64,000 nt of DNA from Sinorhizobium fredii (GCF_002944405.1 NZ_CP024308.1:186001-250000); one strand, 5' to 3'. Positions 34,505-43,586 are shown, counted from the stretch's first letter. Program-made: numbers and translations. Notes: a model not told the origin generated them from the sequence alone.

Positions 34505-35594
34505 GGCTTATCTCCGTTTGTCGCATGGGAGGGGCAAGGCTGTCCCCACTCTCATCCTTGTCGCTGGCGTCCGGCGCAACCCAGCCAAGCTCGGGCGCGA
34601 TGCGGGTCACGACGTCCTCAAGTATCTGGCGATAGTTCTCCTCTTCGAACTCGTACGGCAGTTCGACGCGAAGCTCGCTCACCGCCGGCAGGAGCGGATC
34701 GGCAAACAGCCGCTCCAGAATTTCCTCCGAGGTGCCGACGAGGTCGCGGGCATAGAGCGTCCGGCGTTCGCCTTGGGGCGAGAGCGTTCGCGCATGACGC
34801 CCGGCCGCATATTCGCGGTAGCGCCGCCGAGTAAGAGCATCCGCACTGTCGAAGGGCACGATGACCCGGCCGAGCGCCACCCGCTTTTCAGTGCCGCCAG
34901 ACGAGCGATAGGAAGCAAGCTGGCGCGCCTGCGCGACGAAGAAATCATCGGTTTCCTCGCCGGTCGTGACGTTGCCGATCAGCAGATTAAAGCCGTTCGC
35001 CCCCGCCCATTGGCCGGAACGAAGCGAGCCGCCGCCATACCAGAGGCGCTCGATGAGACCTTTGGCATAAGGCTGCAGGCGCGGGCGCTTGGGGCCGAAG
35101 GGAGTCGTGATGACGTTATCGCCGCCGCCGAGGAAATTGCCGCGCAAATTCTCGGCGAAGCGAAGCACGCGCGCATGCGAAAAGTTGTAGCTCGACCAGT
35201 CGCCGTCGAAGGCGAGCGGCGCGATCAGGTCCAGATGCGGCGGCCGGCCAGCGCTCAAACCGACATTCAGCCGGCCTCGCGACAGCACGTCGACCGTCCC
35301 GAGGTCCTCGGCGAGGCGGTAGGGATTTTCATAGCCGATCGGGATGACGGCGGTGCCGAGTTCGATACGGCTCGTCCTCTGGGTCGCCGCCGCCAGGAAC
35401 GCGGCTGCCGAGGAAATGCCCGGTTCGAGGTGCCTTTGGCGCACCCATGCGCCGTCAAAGCCCAGTGCCTCGCCGTACTCCAGCAGCGCCAGCGTCTTCT
35501 CCAGCCCTTCGACCGGATCGTCGTCCCGGTAGTTTCCCGGACTGAGGAAGCCGATATGGCTGATCGAGACTTTGCGGTTGGTCATTTCCGGCAT
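34482..35594 (-). CDS. LLM-class flavin-dependent monooxygenase (luciferase-like)
   Basis: A 370-residue bacterial-luciferase-fold enzyme. SISHIGFLSPGNYRDDDPVE at the start, FDGAWVRQRHLEPGISSAAA, the strand ELGTAVIPIGYENPYRLAED and VDVLSRGRLNVGLSAGRPPH mark the TIM-barrel FMN site. It needs FMNH2 and O2 to oxidise a substrate, often cleaving a C-S bond in sulfur scavenging. The start is two bases after the end of the upstream binding-protein gene, so it is in the same operon. Substrate is inferred from context only. Confidence 0.92.
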   Translation of the reverse strand: MPEMTNRKVSISHIGFLSPGNYRDDDPVEGLEKTLALLEYGEALGFDGAWVRQRHLEPGISSAAAFLAAATQRTSRIELGTAVIPIGYENPYRLAEDLGTVDVLSRGRLNVGLSAGRPPHLDLIAPLAFDGDWSSYNFSHARVLRFAENLRGNFLGGGDNVITTPFGPKRPRLQPYAKGLIERLWYGGGSLRSGQWAGANGFNLLIGNVTTGEETDDFFVAQARQLASYRSSGGTEKRVALGRVIVPFDSADALTRRRYREYAAGRHARTLSPQGERRTLYARDLVGTSEEILERLFADPLLPAVSELRVELPYEFEEENYRQILEDVVTRIAPELGWVAPDASDKDESGDSLAPPMRQTEISHEHAQTV

Positions 35595-35596
35595 CC

Positions 35597-36529
35597 TCAG
35601 AATTTCGGCAGGCCGGGAGGATTGGTTTCCGATCTGGGCAAGGCTTCCTCGGAGAGATGCCAGCGATCAAGGATCCTGGCATAGGCTCCGCTCTCGATCA
35701 GGCCGTTGGTGGCGATCGTCAGCGCATCGGCAAGACCGCTGCCCTTGCGGGTCGTGATCGCGACGTCGGATCGCTCCGGCCAGCCGGCACTCAGCGTCCC
35801 GACCCGCCTGATGTTCTTGTCGCGCGCCGCGATGAAGACGAGTTGCGCGTGTGGTTGGACAATGACGTCGGCACGGCCGGAACTCAACGCCAGCAGGCTT
35901 GCCGCCTCGTCGTCGTAATATTGCAGTTCGAGGGGTTTCAGCCCGGCCGCCACATTCTCCTCGCTCCATTTCAGGAGAATGCGCTCCTGATTGGTGCCGG
36001 CCCCCACGATGATCCTGAGGCCGGCGGCGTCCTTCGGCTCCTTGATCGACGTGACGGTGCTGTCGGCTTTGACGAAGAAGCCGTGAAGGCCCTGGCGATA
36101 GCTCGAGAAGTCGAACTTCTCCTTGCGCTGTTCAGTGACCCCGACATTGGAGATCACCGCATCGTATTTGCCGGAGGTCAGACCGAGCGGCCAGTCGATC
36201 CAGGCGACGGGTATCAGTTCGAGTGTCAGGCCAAGACTGTCGGCTATGGCCTCGGCATAGTCCGGATCGGCGCCGACGACGGTCCTGGCATCGGTCGCAT
36301 AAGTGGCAAGCGGCGGCCCGCCCGGGCTGACCGCGACCGTGAACTTGCCGGGAGTGACGAAGTTGAAGGCAGCGGGGATTACCGCGATCGCCTTTTCGTT
36401 TCTTTCAGCGCGGACGCGACCCGGCTGTTCTGGGCTGAGGTCGAAGCCGGTATCGGCTTGCGCAGGACTGAAGTGAAGGAGCGCCGCCACCGTTGCGGTG
36501 ACAATCGTGCGGATTACCCGAATGCCCAT
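35597..36529 (-). CDS. Amino-acid ABC transporter substrate-binding protein (family 3), copy 1
   Basis: A 310-residue periplasmic binding protein. The signal peptide ends at SPAQADTG. The SBP-3 fold shows FTVAVSPGGPPLATY, ADPDYAEAIADSLGLTLELI, the hinge SGKYDAVISNVGVTEQRKEKFDF and GLRIIVGAGTNQERIL. It is about 50% identical by eye to the next gene (36597-37559), a tandem paralogue with the same DLSPE/DLSPD start and NPPGLPK end. In Bacillus subtilis, TcyJ and TcyK are likewise two binding proteins for one cystine and S-alkyl-cysteine transporter. The likely ligands are S-substituted cysteines or cystine. Confidence 0.92.
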   Translation of the reverse strand: MGIRVIRTIVTATVAALLHFSPAQADTGFDLSPEQPGRVRAERNEKAIAVIPAAFNFVTPGKFTVAVSPGGPPLATYATDARTVVGADPDYAEAIADSLGLTLELIPVAWIDWPLGLTSGKYDAVISNVGVTEQRKEKFDFSSYRQGLHGFFVKADSTVTSIKEPKDAAGLRIIVGAGTNQERILLKWSEENVAAGLKPLELQYYDDEAASLLALSSGRADVIVQPHAQLVFIAARDKNIRRVGTLSAGWPERSDVAITTRKGSGLADALTIATNGLIESGAYARILDRWHLSEEALPRSETNPPGLPKF

Positions 36530-36596
36530 CTTGCTTGTGATCTCCTTTGAAAGACGGAAGGCGGCGATTAAGCCGCCGGTCGAATGAACGAGGTGA

Positions 36597-37559
36597 TCAC
36601 GAACCGCTCTTCGGCAGGCCGGGCGGGTTGGTCTGCGATGCCTCGACCGCCTCGTCAGTGACGCTCCAGCGCTTCAGCACCTCGCCATACTTGCCGCTCT
36701 TGATCAGATCGTTGATGGCGATGGTGATCGCGTTGGCGAGGCCGGCGCCCTTGCGGGTTGTGACCGCAATTTCCGCCGTCAGCGGCCAGCCGCCGCTGAC
36801 GATGCCGACAACCTTGGTGTCCTTCTTGATCGAAGCGGCATAGGCGCGGGTGGCGTTCGGGTTGAACTCGGCGTCGGCCCGCCCGGCCTGCAGTGCCAGA
36901 TCGGCCGCGGCGCGATCGTCGTAATATTGCACCTCGATCGGCTTCAGGCCGGCGGCCACGTTCTCGCGGTCCCATTCGAGGATGATCTTTTCCTGGTTGG
37001 TGCCGGTGCCGGTGATGACCCTGAGTCCGGCCACGTCCTTCGGCTCCTTGATCGAGTTGATCGGGCTGTCCGCCTTGACGGTGAAGGCAAGCACATCCTT
37101 GCGGTAGGTCGAAAAGTCGAATTTCTCCTTGCGTTCTTCGGTGACAGTCACGTTGCTGATCACAGCATCGTATTTGCCGGAACTGACGCCGAGCGGCCAA
37201 TCGGCCCAGGCGACCGGCACGAGTTCGAGTTCCAGCCCGAGCGAATCGGCAAGAAGCGACGCAAGGTCCGGATCGGCGCCGACGACCGTCTTGGAATCCG
37301 TCGCATAGGTGCCGATCGGCGGATCCCACGGACTGATGGCGACCGTGAACTTGCCCTGAGTGACGAACCTGAAGTCGGGAGCGATCGCCTTGATCGCGGC
37401 CTCGTTCCTCTCGGCCCGGACACGATTGGAGGTGTCCGGGCTCAAGTCATATCTCTCCTCACCCCAGGCCGGGCCGAGTCCGATGCTCGCTACCGCGATT
37501 GCGCCAGCAAGGAGCAGTTTTGCGGAACCGAAGACTGCCATGCGTTCACTCCTTTTCAT
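36597..37559 (-). CDS. Amino-acid ABC transporter substrate-binding protein (family 3), copy 2
   Basis: A 320-residue paralogue of the preceding protein with its own signal peptide (VASIGLGPAWGEERYD). The conserved blocks are FTVAISPWDPPIGTY, ADPDLASLLADSLGLELELV, SGKYDAVISNVTVTEERKEK and GLRVITGTGTNQEKIILEW. Differences cluster in the ligand loops (SPGGPP against SPWDPP), so the two copies may bind different amino acids and share one membrane unit. The next gene upstream in the operon is the fused permease-ATPase. Confidence 0.93.
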   Translation of the reverse strand: MKRSERMAVFGSAKLLLAGAIAVASIGLGPAWGEERYDLSPDTSNRVRAERNEAAIKAIAPDFRFVTQGKFTVAISPWDPPIGTYATDSKTVVGADPDLASLLADSLGLELELVPVAWADWPLGVSSGKYDAVISNVTVTEERKEKFDFSTYRKDVLAFTVKADSPINSIKEPKDVAGLRVITGTGTNQEKIILEWDRENVAAGLKPIEVQYYDDRAAADLALQAGRADAEFNPNATRAYAASIKKDTKVVGIVSGGWPLTAEIAVTTRKGAGLANAITIAINDLIKSGKYGEVLKRWSVTDEAVEASQTNPPGLPKSGS

Positions 37560-37609
37560 CTCAGAATTGTGGATTGTGTCGTTCGGATGCGCGCCCGAGG
37601 CGGGGAGCT

Positions 37610-39379
37610 TCAGAGAACCCGGGCCAGAAATTCGCGGGTACGGGGATGCTGTGCTTCGCTGAAGATCAGCGCCGGCGGCCCCGCCTCGAGCACGCGGCCC
37701 GCGTCCATGAAGACCACGGTGTCGGCGACCTCGCGGGCAAACCCGATCTCGTGGGTCACGATCACGAGCGTCGTGCCGGTGCGGGCCAGTTCCTTGATCA
37801 CGTCGAGCACTTCGCCGACGAGTTCGGGATCGAGCGCGGAGGTGGGCTCGTCGAAGAGCAGCACTTTCGGGCGCAATGCCAGGGCGCGGGCGATGGCGAC
37901 CCGCTGCTGCTGACCGCCTGAAAGCTGGCGTGGATAGGCATTGATCTTGTCGCTCAAACCGACGCGGGCAAGCAGGTCCTGCGCCAGCCGGATGGCCTCG
38001 GCTCGTTCGACACCGCGCACCTGCAGCGGCGCCTCGATGAGATTTTCGAGCACGGTCATGTGCGGGAACAGGTTGAAGTTCTGGAACACCATGCCGATGT
38101 CGGCGCGACGCTTGAGGATGTCCTTTTCCTTCAGCTCGTAGAGCGTATCGGCCTTCTGGCGATAGCCGACGAGTTCGCCATCGATTGATATGAACCCGTC
38201 ATCGACGCGCTCGAGGTGATTGATCGTCCTGAGCAAGGTGGATTTGCCGGAGCCGGACGGTCCGAGGATTGCGGTCACGCTGCCGGCGGGCAGGTTGAGT
38301 TCTACATTGTCCAGCACCTTGAACGAACCGAAGCTCTTGGAGATGCCGTGAACATGGACGGCGCCGCCGGAGCGCGGAACCTGCGCGCCGTGAAATCCTG
38401 CCCTGTTGGCGGTCGTCTCCGAGATTTCCGGCAGCGGACGGCGGAAGCGCGAGAAAAAGGCCTGGAAGGGCAGCGGCACCGGATTGCGAACCGCGCCCTT
38501 CGAGAAATGCCGCTCGATATAGTGCTGGCCGATCGAGAGACCGGTCATGATCACGAGGTACCAGACGGTCGCCACCATCAGGAGCGGAATGACTTCGAGG
38601 TTGCGGCGATAGATGACCTGGACCGTATAGAAGAGCTCCGGCAGCGCCAGCACGTAGACCATCGAGGTGCTTTTCGCGAGCCCGATGATCTCGTTGAAGC
38701 CGGTCGGCAAGATCGAGCGCATGGCCTGCGGCAAAACGATACGGAACGCCTGCCGACTGCGTGGTAGACCGAGGGCGGCGGCCGCCTCGTGCTGTCCCTG
38801 GTCGACGGAGAGTATGCCGCCGCGCACGATCTCGGCGAAAAAGGCCGACTGATTGAGGGTCAAGCCCAGGAACGCAGCCGCAAACGGCGTCAGCAATTGT
38901 GTCGTCGGGTAGTTCACAAACACCGTGTCGGTGAAGGGAACGCTGAGGGTGATCGTCTCGTAGAGATAGCCAAGATTGTTGAGCACGAGCAGCAGGACGA
39001 TAAGCGGGATCGAACGCAGCAGCCAGATATAACCAAACGAGAGACTGACAAGCAGGGGTGACTTCGAAACTCTTGCAAGCGCCAGACCGGTCCCGAGAAG
39101 CGAACCGGAAACAGTCGCCAGCGCCGTCAGCAGCAGCGTCCGCCCAAGGCCGGCAAGAACCGGCTCGGCGAAGAACCACTCGGCGAAGACCGGCCAGCCC
39201 CAGCGCGGGTTGGTGAGCACCGAATAGAGCAATGCTGCGATAACCACAGCGGCAAACAACGAACCAAGCGCGCGACCTGGGTGGCGCGCCGGGACGATGC
39301 GATAATGCGCGTAACTCTGCGTGGCTTCGCTTCGTCGTTCGATTTCGGCGCCCGCCGCATAGTCGCTCAGAAGTGCCAT
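37610..39379 (-). CDS. Fused amino-acid ABC permease and ATPase
   Basis: A single 589-residue polypeptide. Residues ~40-320 are an ArtM/HisM-type permease with a long EAA region (EIVRGGILSVDQGQHEAAAA and LGLPRSRQAFRIVLPQAMRS). Residues ~335-589 are a GlnQ-type ATPase with Walker A GPSGSGKST, LSGGQQQRVAIARAL and Walker B VLLFDEPTSALD plus the switch His in VIVTHEIGFA. Most polar-amino-acid importers encode these as two genes; here they are joined with a ~20-residue linker and no stop. It should dimerise to form the whole inner-membrane transporter for the two binding proteins. Confidence 0.95.
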   Translation of the reverse strand: MALLSDYAAGAEIERRSEATQSYAHYRIVPARHPGRALGSLFAAVVIAALLYSVLTNPRWGWPVFAEWFFAEPVLAGLGRTLLLTALATVSGSLLGTGLALARVSKSPLLVSLSFGYIWLLRSIPLIVLLLVLNNLGYLYETITLSVPFTDTVFVNYPTTQLLTPFAAAFLGLTLNQSAFFAEIVRGGILSVDQGQHEAAAALGLPRSRQAFRIVLPQAMRSILPTGFNEIIGLAKSTSMVYVLALPELFYTVQVIYRRNLEVIPLLMVATVWYLVIMTGLSIGQHYIERHFSKGAVRNPVPLPFQAFFSRFRRPLPEISETTANRAGFHGAQVPRSGGAVHVHGISKSFGSFKVLDNVELNLPAGSVTAILGPSGSGKSTLLRTINHLERVDDGFISIDGELVGYRQKADTLYELKEKDILKRRADIGMVFQNFNLFPHMTVLENLIEAPLQVRGVERAEAIRLAQDLLARVGLSDKINAYPRQLSGGQQQRVAIARALALRPKVLLFDEPTSALDPELVGEVLDVIKELARTGTTLVIVTHEIGFAREVADTVVFMDAGRVLEAGPPALIFSEAQHPRTREFLARVL

Positions 39380-39442
39380 TGCTGAGTCCTTTCGGATTAT
39401 TTGGGGTGAAGCCGCGCCTTGGTTCCGGGTGCGCCGGCGGCG

Positions 39443-39994
39443 TTAGGGATGGCCCGCCAGAAGCGGCTCCTGTGGCAGCGATCCGCCCAACAGGGCAGCC
39501 GAGGCGACGAGATGGGAGATGTCCTTCTCGAAGGGTAGCGTCTTGTAGGTTTCCGGGTCGGCGTCGACATCGAAAAGCGCCGTGTAGCCATTGGTGAGGT
39601 AGAGTCCGACGGCCTCAGGCTGCCGGAATCCGGTCGTCAGATAGATTCGCGAATAGCCCTGCCGCGCGGCCTGTGCCTCAAGCTCCAGAATGACCTTGCG
39701 CGCCAGGCCCTGGCGGCGCAGATCTAAACGCGTCCATATCCGTTTGAATTCAGCTGTCCTGTCGTCGTAGTGCTTGAAGGCACCGCCGCCGATCGTCTCC
39801 CCGTTTCGGATCAGGAGCACGAAATTGCCATGCGGCGGAGCGAAGGCTTCGGGCGGATATCGATTGAGCTCGGCGGCTGCGCCCTGTTCGTCGAAATAGG
39901 TGCCGTAGCGGCTGTCATATTCGAAGATGAGCTCGTCGATCAGCGGTTTTGCACGTGGATCGAGTGGCGACGTGTAGACAAACGTGTCGCTCAT
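39443..39994 (-). CDS. GNAT family N-acetyltransferase
   Basis: A 183-residue GNAT acetyltransferase. The acetyl-CoA motif is at FKRIWTRLDLRRQGLARKVI (R/Q-x-x-G-x-G/A variant RRQGLA), with FVLLIRNGETIGGGAFKHY before and GYSRIYLTTGFRQPEAVGLY with NGYTALFDVDADPE after. ATG 39994 overlaps the stop of the M20 gene (ATGA). In the B. subtilis yxe and ytm systems a GNAT (YxeL/SnaB-like) N-acetylates S-substituted cysteine before monooxygenase attack; this gene is in the matching position. Confidence 0.92.
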   Translation of the reverse strand: MSDTFVYTSPLDPRAKPLIDELIFEYDSRYGTYFDEQGAAAELNRYPPEAFAPPHGNFVLLIRNGETIGGGAFKHYDDRTAEFKRIWTRLDLRRQGLARKVILELEAQAARQGYSRIYLTTGFRQPEAVGLYLTNGYTALFDVDADPETYKTLPFEKDISHLVASAALLGGSLPQEPLLAGHP

Positions 39995-41205
39995 GCCGGT
40001 CTCCTGTTCTTGGAATCGTTGCGCAGGAAGGTTTCGGCGAGCCGGACCCAATAGCGAGCAGCGGGTGCGATGATCCCATCGTCGAAGTTGTAGTGGGGGC
40101 TGTGCAACGCGGCGCTCTCGCCATTGCCTACGAAGAGGTAGCTGCCGGGCTGGCGCGCGAGAAAGAAGGCAAAGTCCTCACTAGCGGTGCGGGGCTTGAA
40201 CTCCTGTTCGATCCAGCCTTCGCCGAAGGTGTCGACGGCGACACGGCGCGCGAATGCCGTTTCTTCCTCATGGTTGACGACCGCCGGGAAGCCGAGCCGG
40301 TAGTCGACGTCAGCGCACGCCCCGAAGCTTTCGGCCTGTGCCCGGGCAAGCGCTGCGATGCGTGTCTTCAACTGCTGGCGAACTGCTTCGCTGTAGCTCC
40401 TGACCGTCAGTTTGATCTCGACACTGTCCGGGATCACGTTCGACGCTGATCCGCCGTGGATCGACCCGACGGTAACGACCGCCATCTCCCGCGGATCGAC
40501 GTTGCGCGAAACGATACTCTGCAATGCTGTGATGAACGACGCAGCTGCTACGACCGGATCGACCGCATTATGGGGCTCTGCGCCGTGACCACCCCTGCCC
40601 TTGATGTGAATTATCGCCTGATCGACCGACGCCATTGCCGGTCCCGCGACGAACCCAAAATGGCCAATCGCGATACCGGGCCAGTTGTGCAGGCCGAAGA
40701 CCGCATCAACCGGGAAGCGTTCGAACAGCCCGTCCGACAGCATTTTGCGCGCCCCGGCCCCGATCTCCTCCGCTGGTTGAAAGATGAGCCTCAGCGTGCC
40801 GGAGAAGCGGCCGCTTTGGGCAAGATAGCGTGCTGCCGTAAGAAGAATCGTCGTGTGGCCGTCATGACCGCAGGCATGCATGACACCCGGCTCCTGGCTC
40901 GCATACGAGAGATTGGTTTTCTCGTCGATCGGCAGCGCATCCATGTCCGCGCGGATGCCGATGCGCCGACTGCCCTCCCCGCGTTGGAGCGTCGCCACGA
41001 CGCCCGTTCCGGCGATACCCGTTGCAACCTCGTATCCCCAGCTCGTGAGGAAATTCGCGACGATGCCGCTGGTACGGACCTCCTGGAACGCGAGTTCCGG
41101 ATTTCGGTGAAGATCATGCCGCAACTCGATCATCTCGCCAATGTAGGCAGCGATGCCTTGCTCGACGTCATCGATGAATTGGGCGTTGTTGGTGATGGCA
41201 TTCAT
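39991..41205 (-). CDS. M20-family amidohydrolase/N-acyl-amino-acid deacylase
   Basis: A 404-residue metallohydrolase of the M20D/HipO-AbgB type. Metal and catalytic residues are visible: HACGHDGHTT near residue 110, the Glu pair in FQPAEEIGAGA near 145, GLHNWPG, the dimerisation domain HIKGRGGHGAEPHNAVDPVV and the C-terminal His in ALHSPHYNFDD. Enzymes like YxeP and SndA deacetylate N-acetyl-cysteine derivatives in sulfur salvage, which fits the neighbouring acetyltransferase and monooxygenase. The cytoplasmic location is supported by the lack of a signal peptide. Confidence 0.95.
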   Translation of the reverse strand: MNAITNNAQFIDDVEQGIAAYIGEMIELRHDLHRNPELAFQEVRTSGIVANFLTSWGYEVATGIAGTGVVATLQRGEGSRRIGIRADMDALPIDEKTNLSYASQEPGVMHACGHDGHTTILLTAARYLAQSGRFSGTLRLIFQPAEEIGAGARKMLSDGLFERFPVDAVFGLHNWPGIAIGHFGFVAGPAMASVDQAIIHIKGRGGHGAEPHNAVDPVVAAASFITALQSIVSRNVDPREMAVVTVGSIHGGSASNVIPDSVEIKLTVRSYSEAVRQQLKTRIAALARAQAESFGACADVDYRLGFPAVVNHEEETAFARRVAVDTFGEGWIEQEFKPRTASEDFAFFLARQPGSYLFVGNGESAALHSPHYNFDDGIIAPAARYWVRLAETFLRNDSKNRRPA

Positions 41206-41222
41206 TCCGACACCTCCGACGG

Positions 41223-42566
41223 TCAGGCGCGAACCTTGTGCAGGGGCTCCTGAGCAGTGCTGGCGTAGCGGCTCTCCCGGTAGGGGAGCCCAAGATGGCT
41301 GCGAAGTGTCGTGCCCTTCAGCTTGGAATCGAAATAGCCGCGCCGCTCAAGGAGCGGCAGCACATGAGCGACGAAGTCGTCGAGCCCCTCGGCGATCACG
41401 GGGAACCCAAGAATGAAGCCATCGGCGGCTTCCCCATCGACCCAGCGGATAATCTCGTCGGCGATGTGGTCGGCAGTGCCGATGAAGGCTGTCCTCGGCG
41501 TCGCGACGTCGAGTGCTATCTCCTGGAGCGTCGCCCTTGTTTCGCGCGCCGTCTTCTTGATGCGGTCGGTGGTGGCGCGAAAACTGTTCTTGCCGATGTC
41601 GCCGATGTCGGGAAAGGGCGCGTCGAGCGGATAGGCGCTGAAATCGTGGTGATCGAAAAAGCGGCCGAGATAGCGGAGCGCTTCCTCGATTGTCACGAGG
41701 CTGCGGATAGCCTGGTATTTCGCCTCGGCCTCTTCGGCGCTCGTGCCGACGATCGGACCGATCCCCGGGAAGATCCGAATGTCCGCCGCACTTCGTCCCT
41801 GCGCGATCGCGCTTTGCTTGACCTGCTTGTAGAAAGCCTTCGCCTCATCGATCGGCCCGCCATTGGTGAACACGGCGTCGGCATGCTTGCCGGCAAGCCT
41901 GACGCCGGAGTCCGAGGCGCCGGCCTGGAAGACAACCGGCTGTCCTTGTTTCGAGCGGCCGATGTTCAGCGGCCCCTCGATCTGGAAAAAGCGCCCCTTG
42001 TGGTTCAGCCGACGCATCTTCGTCTTGTCGACAAAAACCCCCGTGTCGCGGTTGCACACGAAGGCGCCGTCGTCCCAAGAATCCCAAAGGCCTTTCGTCA
42101 CATCGAGATATTCGTCGGCGATCTCGTAGCGCAGTTCATGCTCCGGGTGCGGCTTGCCATAGTTCCGGCCCGAACCCTCGAGCGGCGACGTCACCGCGTT
42201 CCAGCCGGCGCGCCCGCCGCTGATCAGATCGAGCGAGGCGAACTGCCGGGCAATGGTGAAGGGATCGCTGTAGGAGGTCGAAACCGTGCCGACGAGGCCG
42301 ATCTTCGAGGTGGACGCCGCCAGCGCCGACAGGATCGAGATAGGCTCGAATCGGTTGAGGAAATGCGGGATCGACTGTTCGTTGATGTAGAGTCCGTCGG
42401 CGACGAAGGCGAAGGCGATACCGGCGGCCTCCGCCTTCAGGGCCGTTTCGACGAAGAAACCGAAATTGACACTGGCATCGGCCGGCCCGCTCGGATGCTT
42501 CCAGGCATTCATGTGTCCGCCCGGTCCCTGCAGCATGATGCCGAAAGTCACTTTCTTGCTGGTCAT
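41223..42566 (-). CDS. NtaA/SnaA/DmoA-type FMN-dependent monooxygenase
   Basis: A 447-residue long-form luciferase-like monooxygenase. It starts KVTFGIMLQGPGGHMNAWKH, has GLVGTVSTSYSDPFTIARQF, the family signature LISGGRAGWNAVTS, and the insert GRFFQIEGPLNIGRSKQGQP with VVFQAGASDSGVRLAGKHAD. Members remove side chains from nitrilotriacetate, dibenzothiophene, dimethylsulfide or S-substituted cysteines using FMNH2 and O2 (YxeK, SnaA/YtnJ). With acetyltransferase and deacylase genes next door, oxidation of an N-acetyl-S-substituted cysteine is the best guess. Confidence 0.95.
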   Translation of the reverse strand: MTSKKVTFGIMLQGPGGHMNAWKHPSGPADASVNFGFFVETALKAEAAGIAFAFVADGLYINEQSIPHFLNRFEPISILSALAASTSKIGLVGTVSTSYSDPFTIARQFASLDLISGGRAGWNAVTSPLEGSGRNYGKPHPEHELRYEIADEYLDVTKGLWDSWDDGAFVCNRDTGVFVDKTKMRRLNHKGRFFQIEGPLNIGRSKQGQPVVFQAGASDSGVRLAGKHADAVFTNGGPIDEAKAFYKQVKQSAIAQGRSAADIRIFPGIGPIVGTSAEEAEAKYQAIRSLVTIEEALRYLGRFFDHHDFSAYPLDAPFPDIGDIGKNSFRATTDRIKKTARETRATLQEIALDVATPRTAFIGTADHIADEIIRWVDGEAADGFILGFPVIAEGLDDFVAHVLPLLERRGYFDSKLKGTTLRSHLGLPYRESRYASTAQEPLHKVRA

Positions 42567-42590
42567 CGCATTGATCCTTCTGCGAATGGG

Positions 42591-43586
42591 TCAGGCTGCG
42601 AGGGAAAGCCGCTCTCTGGCGATGAGCTCGATGGAGGCGAGCCGTTCGGCGGCACCCACGGCGGGGGTATCGATGATGAATTCCGTCACGCCGTGGCGCC
42701 GGTGCAATGCATCGAGCTCGTCGTGCACCTGCTGCGCCGTGCCGTGGACCACGCTCGGGGTTTTCTCCTCGATGCGGTATTCGGCAACACCGGCCTGACG
42801 GGCGAATTCCGCGGCCTGTTCCTCGCTGCCGACATTGACGCTCTGGCCGTCGGCAAGGAAAACCTTGAAGATTTTCAGGCCCGCGACGCGCTCGCGTGCC
42901 CCACCCTCGGTTTCTGCCGCGAGCGCCGCGAGCGCCAGGATCGGTCGGTCACCACCGGACGCCTGTTCGTAGGCCTTGAACGTCTTGTCTAGATTGTCCG
43001 GATCGCCGTTCAGGTGCCCGGCGAAGACGAGCTTCCAGCCCTTTTCGGCCGCGAGCCTGGCGCTCTCCACGCCGGCTCCGAGCAGGAAGCGGTCCGGCGC
43101 GGTTGGCGGCAAAGGGGTCGCGAATAGACCGCCGTCCCGACCCTCGTCCGGATCAAGATAGCGGTTGAGATCGGCAAGCTGCTCGGCAAAGCTTTGCCGG
43201 CGCGAAGGATCGACCGCCGCCTGAAGCGCCCGCGTAGCAAGGGGCAAGCCGCCCGGCGCCTTGCCGACGCCTAGGTCGACGCGTCCGGGCGCAAGCGTGG
43301 CGAGAAGGTTGAAGGTCTCAGCCACCTTGTAGGTGCTGTAGTGCTGCAGCATCACACCGCCTGATCCGACGCGGATCTTGGACGTCCTCGCAAGGAGATA
43401 GGCGATCAGCGTTTCCGGCGCCGAACTTGCAAGACCCGCCATGTTATGATGTTCAGCAACCCAGAACCGGCAATAGCCCAATTCCTCTGCCCTGGCTGCG
43501 AGCGCGGCCGTTGCCTGCAGCGCATCGGCGGCCGTTTTTCCTTCATCGAGGGGGCTCTTGTCGAGCAGGCTGAGCTGGTAAGCCAT
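42591..43586 (-). CDS. LLM-class flavin-dependent oxidoreductase (MsnO8-type)
   Basis: A 331-residue luciferase-fold enzyme of the short group. QLSLLDKSPLDEGKTAADAL opens the barrel, followed by LGYCRFWVAEHHNMAGLASS, RTSKIRVGSGGVMLQHYSTY and the phosphate region LLATLAPGRVDLGVGKAPGG. The terminal VVHGTAQQVHDELDALHRRH is typical of the MsnO8 clade. It is the first gene of the leftward operon ending at 34301. The gene order (two LLM enzymes, deacylase, GNAT, transporter, binding proteins, LLM) is that of S-substituted-cysteine or organosulfur salvage loci. Confidence 0.93.
   Translation of the reverse strand: MAYQLSLLDKSPLDEGKTAADALQATAALAARAEELGYCRFWVAEHHNMAGLASSAPETLIAYLLARTSKIRVGSGGVMLQHYSTYKVAETFNLLATLAPGRVDLGVGKAPGGLPLATRALQAAVDPSRRQSFAEQLADLNRYLDPDEGRDGGLFATPLPPTAPDRFLLGAGVESARLAAEKGWKLVFAGHLNGDPDNLDKTFKAYEQASGGDRPILALAALAAETEGGARERVAGLKIFKVFLADGQSVNVGSEEQAAEFARQAGVAEYRIEEKTPSVVHGTAQQVHDELDALHRRHGVTEFIIDTPAVGAAERLASIELIARERLSLAA

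Noticed and set aside
41238..42992. A 584-residue plus-strand open frame
   Set aside because: It is antisense to two clearly recognised flavin monooxygenases and has no motif.
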